NCBI GenBank assembly: GCA_031275515.1
Contig: JAISOQ010000307.1
Coordinates: forward strand, 1 to 7,615
Origin: Treponema sp.
GTDB taxonomy: Bacteria > Spirochaetota > Spirochaetia > Treponematales > Breznakiellaceae
Length of the DNA: 7,615 nt
Direction: 5' to 3'
The notes under the pieces are model-generated. The model was not told the DNA's origin. It did not search any database and saw only the letters and a program-made list of their open reading frames with translations. The position numbers were made by a program, and so were the translations under genes. Positions 5,741 through 7,615 of this stretch are shown piece by piece (the first letter of the stretch is position 1; each line of letters begins with the position of its first letter).

Positions 5741-6781
5741 TCAGCGGATCGCCGCCACGCTGTCCCTGACAACCAGGGACACAGGCAGGCGGATCAACGC
5801 CTGCTCCGGTTCCAGCGGTACTTTACGGATCAGACTGAGCGCCTGCTGTACCGCAAAATACGCCTTTTTAGATATGTCCTGATTGATAGTGGTAAGCTGA
5901 GGCCGGATCGTGAGGGCGAAAATGTTGTCGTCAAACCCCGCAACGGATATATCCCGGGGAATCTGTAAGCCCTCATCCTGGAACAGATTGACGCCCCAGG
6001 CGGCAAGGTAATCGGAAGCGAAAAAGAGGGCGGAATAATCCCGCAGCCGCTCCTTCATAAAGGTCCTGAGTATTGTACGGCGTTCCCCGGTATTGCGGCT
6101 CAAATAGATGTAATCTTCGGGGGTAAACGTCAACCCGTGGTCTTCTATAGCTTTTTTACATCCCTGCAAACGCTCGTAATCAACCCCTATGAGTTCCCGG
6201 GCGTCCGCCAGAAAGGCGATCTTTTTATGTCCCTGTTGAATCAAATATTCGGTCATTAAATAGCCGCCTGTCCAGTCTTGAAGCCCGGTATTGACAAAGT
6301 GAAATTCATCGCCGTAATAGTAGCCGTCTATAAAGACTATGGGAATCTGCAATTTCTGAGCCCGTTCCATGAATTTGCAGCAGCTGTCCAGGTTGCATCC
6401 TGTGGCTATAAGGCCCTCCACGTTCCAGGACGCGGCCATTCTCAGGCTTTCTTCCACATTACTGGAAATGTAGAGCAGCATGAAATACCCTGCTTTCCGT
6501 ATCTCGTGCTCCAAATCCCCGATGATCCCACCCCAAAAAGGGTCTTGTATGGCGTTAACTTCATCCCGCCGGTCAACATTCATCACTACTCCGATGAGTT
6601 TTGAACCATAGCGCCCGAGCATTCTGCCGCTCATATTGGATACATAATCGTTTTCGCTGATAGCCCGCTGCACTCGTTCCAGGGTCTCCGGGGTCATCTT
6701 GTGGGTACGGCCCTGAAGGACATTGGAAACCGTGCTGGGGCTTACGCCTGCAATTTCCGCAATCTGCTTGATGGTGATCAT
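5741..6781 (-). CDS. LacI-family transcriptional regulator
   Basis: This 346-residue DNA-binding repressor or activator has an N-terminal helix-turn-helix, TIKQIAEIAGVSPSTVSNVL (3-22), and a hinge region YVSNMSGRMLGRYGSKLIGV (46-65) in which Leu55 is the likely minor-groove leucine; the usual Ala before that Arg is Gly52. A periplasmic-binding-protein-like effector domain follows, with family landmarks PFWGGIIGDLEHEIRKAGY, WTGGYLMTEYLIQQGHKKIA, ASDYLAAWGV, ISVAGFDDN (278-286) and LTTINQD (296-302). It ends LPVSLVVRDS..., the normal family terminus, so it is full length. The effector is unknown; members usually sense sugars, so a link to riboflavin uptake is not implied. It converges on rfuD. 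No good ribosome binding site precedes the ATG, and a promoter-like pair suggests an almost leaderless transcript. Confidence 0.93.
   Translation of the reverse strand: MITIKQIAEIAGVSPSTVSNVLQGRTHKMTPETLERVQRAISENDYVSNMSGRMLGRYGSKLIGVVMNVDRRDEVNAIQDPFWGGIIGDLEHEIRKAGYFMLLYISSNVEESLRMAASWNVEGLIATGCNLDSCCKFMERAQKLQIPIVFIDGYYYGDEFHFVNTGLQDWTGGYLMTEYLIQQGHKKIAFLADARELIGVDYERLQGCKKAIEDHGLTFTPEDYIYLSRNTGERRTILRTFMKERLRDYSALFFASDYLAAWGVNLFQDEGLQIPRDISVAGFDDNIFALTIRPQLTTINQDISKKAYFAVQQALSLIRKVPLEPEQALIRLPVSLVVRDSVAAIR
5761..5781. other. GC-rich hairpin at the convergent gene ends
   Basis: TGTCCCTG (5761-5768) and CAGGGACA (5774-5781) form a perfect eight-pair stem with loop ACAAC. It lies inside the last codons of the regulator gene and just past the end of rfuD. 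There is no T run on either strand, so it is not a standard intrinsic terminator. It could stabilise the 3' end of the rfu transcript, or be chance within coding sequence. Confidence 0.35.
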
Positions 6782-6815
6782 GATTAATTAAAACATATAT
6801 TCCGCCGGTTTGCAA
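6781..6815 (-). promoter_or_regulatory. Candidate promoter of the LacI-family gene
   Basis: Read on the - strand, TTGCAA (6815-6810) and TTTAAT (6792-6787) are separated by exactly 17 nt. The predicted start then falls within a base or two of the ATG at 6781, giving a near-leaderless mRNA, consistent with the missing Shine-Dalgarno sequence. The -35 box is imperfect and the AT-rich stretch could hold other -10 candidates. Confidence 0.35.
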
Positions 6816-6817
6816 AC
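6808..6817. promoter_or_regulatory. Candidate LacI-type operator palindrome
   Basis: GTTTGCAAAC is a perfect 10-bp palindrome 27 bp upstream of the regulator's start and overlaps the candidate -35 box. LacI-family operators are short palindromes, though most have a central CG rather than GC. Position fits autorepression. Confidence 0.35.
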
Positions 6818-6827
6818 TGAGCGGGTT

Positions 6828-6847
6828 TGGTATAGCCCTATATACCA
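6828..6847. promoter_or_regulatory. Inverted repeat TGGTATA-N6-TATACCA
   Basis: Two perfect 7-bp arms (6828-6834 and 6841-6847) surround GCCCTA, about 50 bp upstream of the regulator start. Size and symmetry suit a dimeric DNA-binding protein, either this regulator or another. It could also form a weak hairpin. Confidence 0.35.
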
Positions 6848-6964
6848 GGCGCGGCTGAACGGCCCAGGCGTTCATTTTCAAGGAGGAAGCCGCCGCGGTT
6901 TTCCGCATAGCCGAAGGCGCAGTTCCCGCGTCCCTGCCCGGTGTCTTCACCCTAAACGTAAACA

Positions 6965-6977
6965 GGGGTCAGACCCC
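6965..6977. repeat. GGGGTCAGACCCC palindromic motif (REP-like)
   Basis: GGGGTC-A-GACCCC is a perfect 6+6 palindrome, preceded by AAACA. Similar AACAGGGGTCAGACCCC strings recur between genes in diverse bacteria, often near REP-associated tyrosine transposases. Only one copy is visible here and no transposase gene is present, so element status is tentative. Confidence 0.35.
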
Positions 6978-7119
6978 GTCATGGGGAACCGGCGGTCAGC
7001 CCCGCTTTTTCCCTTACAAGAGAGGCCCGTATTGGCGCAATCGTTCCTTGGGAACCTGATCCTGCCGGGCTTTATGCTCATATTCTGCGGCTAAGGCCGG
7101 CTGTATACGAACCGGTATA

Positions 7120-7155
7120 TAAAACAGGTCCGCCGCAGGTGGTGGACCTGTTTTA
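7120..7155. terminator. Strong bidirectional intrinsic terminator
   Basis: TAAAACAGGTCC (7120-7131) and GGACCTGTTTTA (7144-7155) form a perfect 12-bp stem. Up to three further pairs are possible inside (GCC with GGT), leaving a loop near 7135-7140. A-rich and T-rich flanks make it a terminator in both directions. On the - strand it would end transcripts from the partial gene at the right edge. No clear + strand gene lies before it. Confidence 0.75.
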
Positions 7156-7163
7156 AAAATTTT

Positions 7164-7179
7164 CAGCGCAGCGGCGCTG
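7164..7179. other. Short perfect hairpin beside the terminator
   Basis: CAGCGC (7164-7169) and GCGCTG (7174-7179) pair perfectly around AGCG, eight bases from the terminator stem. On the - strand it comes just before the terminator and just after an AT-rich stretch, so it could be the 5' stem of a short RNA or simply an added 3' structure. Confidence 0.3.
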
Positions 7180-7502
7180 TATTAATATTTATTTCGATAT
7201 TTAAATATGCTGTCCGCCTCGTCCACCATTCTTTCATTCTTGCAATTTCATCGAACTACCGTATCCAAACGGACAGACCTCAGTTCCTTCGATGCTGCCT
7301 TTCATAACGACTATAAAGACGCTCCCGCCATCCCCCCTCGGCGCCATGTTCAAAATCATTTTTTACAACTGTGAACATTAAAACACACTTGTCCCCTTTG
7401 GGGCTCTGAGATGCCTTATCTTGGACTTCCTTTCAGGACCAGCCTATTTTACTGTTCCGGACTAATTCCCGATATACTCCTGGGGTACTTGCCTATCCCC
7501 TG

Positions 7503-7615
7503 TTATTTTCGTACTTCAGATTTGCCTGGAAGGTCGGAGCCATATTCCGGAGCTTGATCCAGAAAATTTACTATCACAGACATCAGGATAACGGTAAGGA
7601 GTCCGATGATAAGGC
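7503..7615 (-). CDS. C-terminal end of a probable membrane protein (rest outside window)
   Basis: The frame is open from the right edge to a TAA at 7505-7503 and gives 36 residues. The first 18, LIIGLLTVILMSVIVNFL, read as the end of a transmembrane helix. They are followed by a polar tail, DQAPEYGSDLPGKSEVRK, as expected of a cytoplasmic or periplasmic C-terminus. The other two - strand frames are closed by stops within the same stretch. No family can be named from this fragment. It lies on the same strand as the LacI-family gene, about 720 bp upstream, with the strong terminator between them, so the two are probably separate transcription units. Confidence 0.45.
   Translation of the reverse strand, partial: LIIGLLTVILMSVIVNFLDQAPEYGSDLPGKSEVRK

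Larger units (their letters stand above)
6848..7502. other. Intergenic region without a convincing gene
   Basis: No reading frame on either strand has a start, a ribosome binding site and protein-like composition together. The region contains the GGGGTCAGACCCC palindrome, a weak GGGG/CCCC or GCGG/CCGC hairpin before TTTTT (6983-7010), GTTCC-TTG-GGAAC (7043-7055), a strong bidirectional terminator (7120-7155), a second hairpin (7164-7179), the palindrome ATATTTAAATAT (7197-7208), and ATGTTCA/TGAACAT (7346-7352, 7372-7378). From about 7180 on, the base composition is clearly more AT-rich than in the genes. Short overlapping frames of 29 to 41 codons at 7234-7381 run on both strands but lack ribosome binding sites. 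Confidence 0.55.

Noticed and set aside
6573..6950. 125-codon - strand frame overlapping the regulator's 5' end
   Set aside because: It overlaps the helix-turn-helix codons in another frame and has no protein-like pattern.
6810..7094. 94-codon + strand frame in the spacer
   Set aside because: No ribosome binding site, runs through candidate operator and REP-like palindromes, and the product has no domain; its middle is just the translation of the palindromic motif.
7014..7163. Open - strand frame ending ...KERLRQYGPLL, which looks somewhat protein-like
   Set aside because: There is no start codon, and the frame would have to be read through the strong terminator hairpin at 7120-7155. A decayed gene end remains possible but cannot be supported.
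1..7615. CRISPR array, tRNA, rRNA or complete insertion sequence
   Set aside because: No regularly spaced repeats, no cloverleaf or rRNA-like segments, and no transposase or integrase reading frame were found.

Overview
The window fits a Treponema-like spirochaete. The main evidence is a four-gene cassette with the domain order and gene order of rfuABCD, the riboflavin ABC importer described in Treponema pallidum. It sits behind an FMN riboswitch and next to the end of a chemotaxis receptor gene. Genus assignment is inference: there is no rRNA or other marker gene in the window.

Layout. Positions 1-548 hold the 3' end of a methyl-accepting chemotaxis protein gene. Positions 549-1038 are a long regulatory leader. 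It holds a candidate terminator for the receptor gene, a promoter (TTGATC, 17 nt, TAAATT), a complete FMN riboswitch (619-852), a perfect intrinsic terminator (896-925), and about 110 nt of further leader with smaller hairpins. Positions 1039-5707 are four tightly packed + strand genes: rfuA (periplasmic binding protein), rfuB (ATPase with two nucleotide-binding domains), and rfuC and rfuD (membrane permeases). Gaps or overlaps are 4, 11 and 1 nt, so this is one operon. Positions 5741-6781 hold a convergent LacI-family regulator on the - strand. Positions 6782-7502 have no convincing gene. They contain candidate operator palindromes and a promoter for the regulator, a GGGGTCAGACCCC palindrome, and a strong bidirectional terminator (7120-7155). 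The right edge carries what looks like the last 36 codons of a membrane protein gene on the - strand.

How it works together. When FMN is scarce the leader should be read through and the importer made. When FMN is abundant the aptamer should fold and the 896-925 terminator should stop transcription. The LacI-type protein probably governs something outside the window and perhaps itself.

Most unusual feature. The FMN aptamer carries a 78-nt near-perfect hairpin (638-715) placed exactly inside the conserved heptanucleotide loop of its P2 arm. Removing those 78 nt restores the loop TGAAATT, the same sequence found intact in the P5 loop of the same RNA. It is either a small palindromic element inserted into a working riboswitch, or an aptamer that has evolved a giant P2 extension. 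Other points: the binding protein lacks the lipobox expected from T. pallidum RfuA, the importer and regulator genes converge with no clear terminator between them, and the regulator's transcript may be nearly leaderless.
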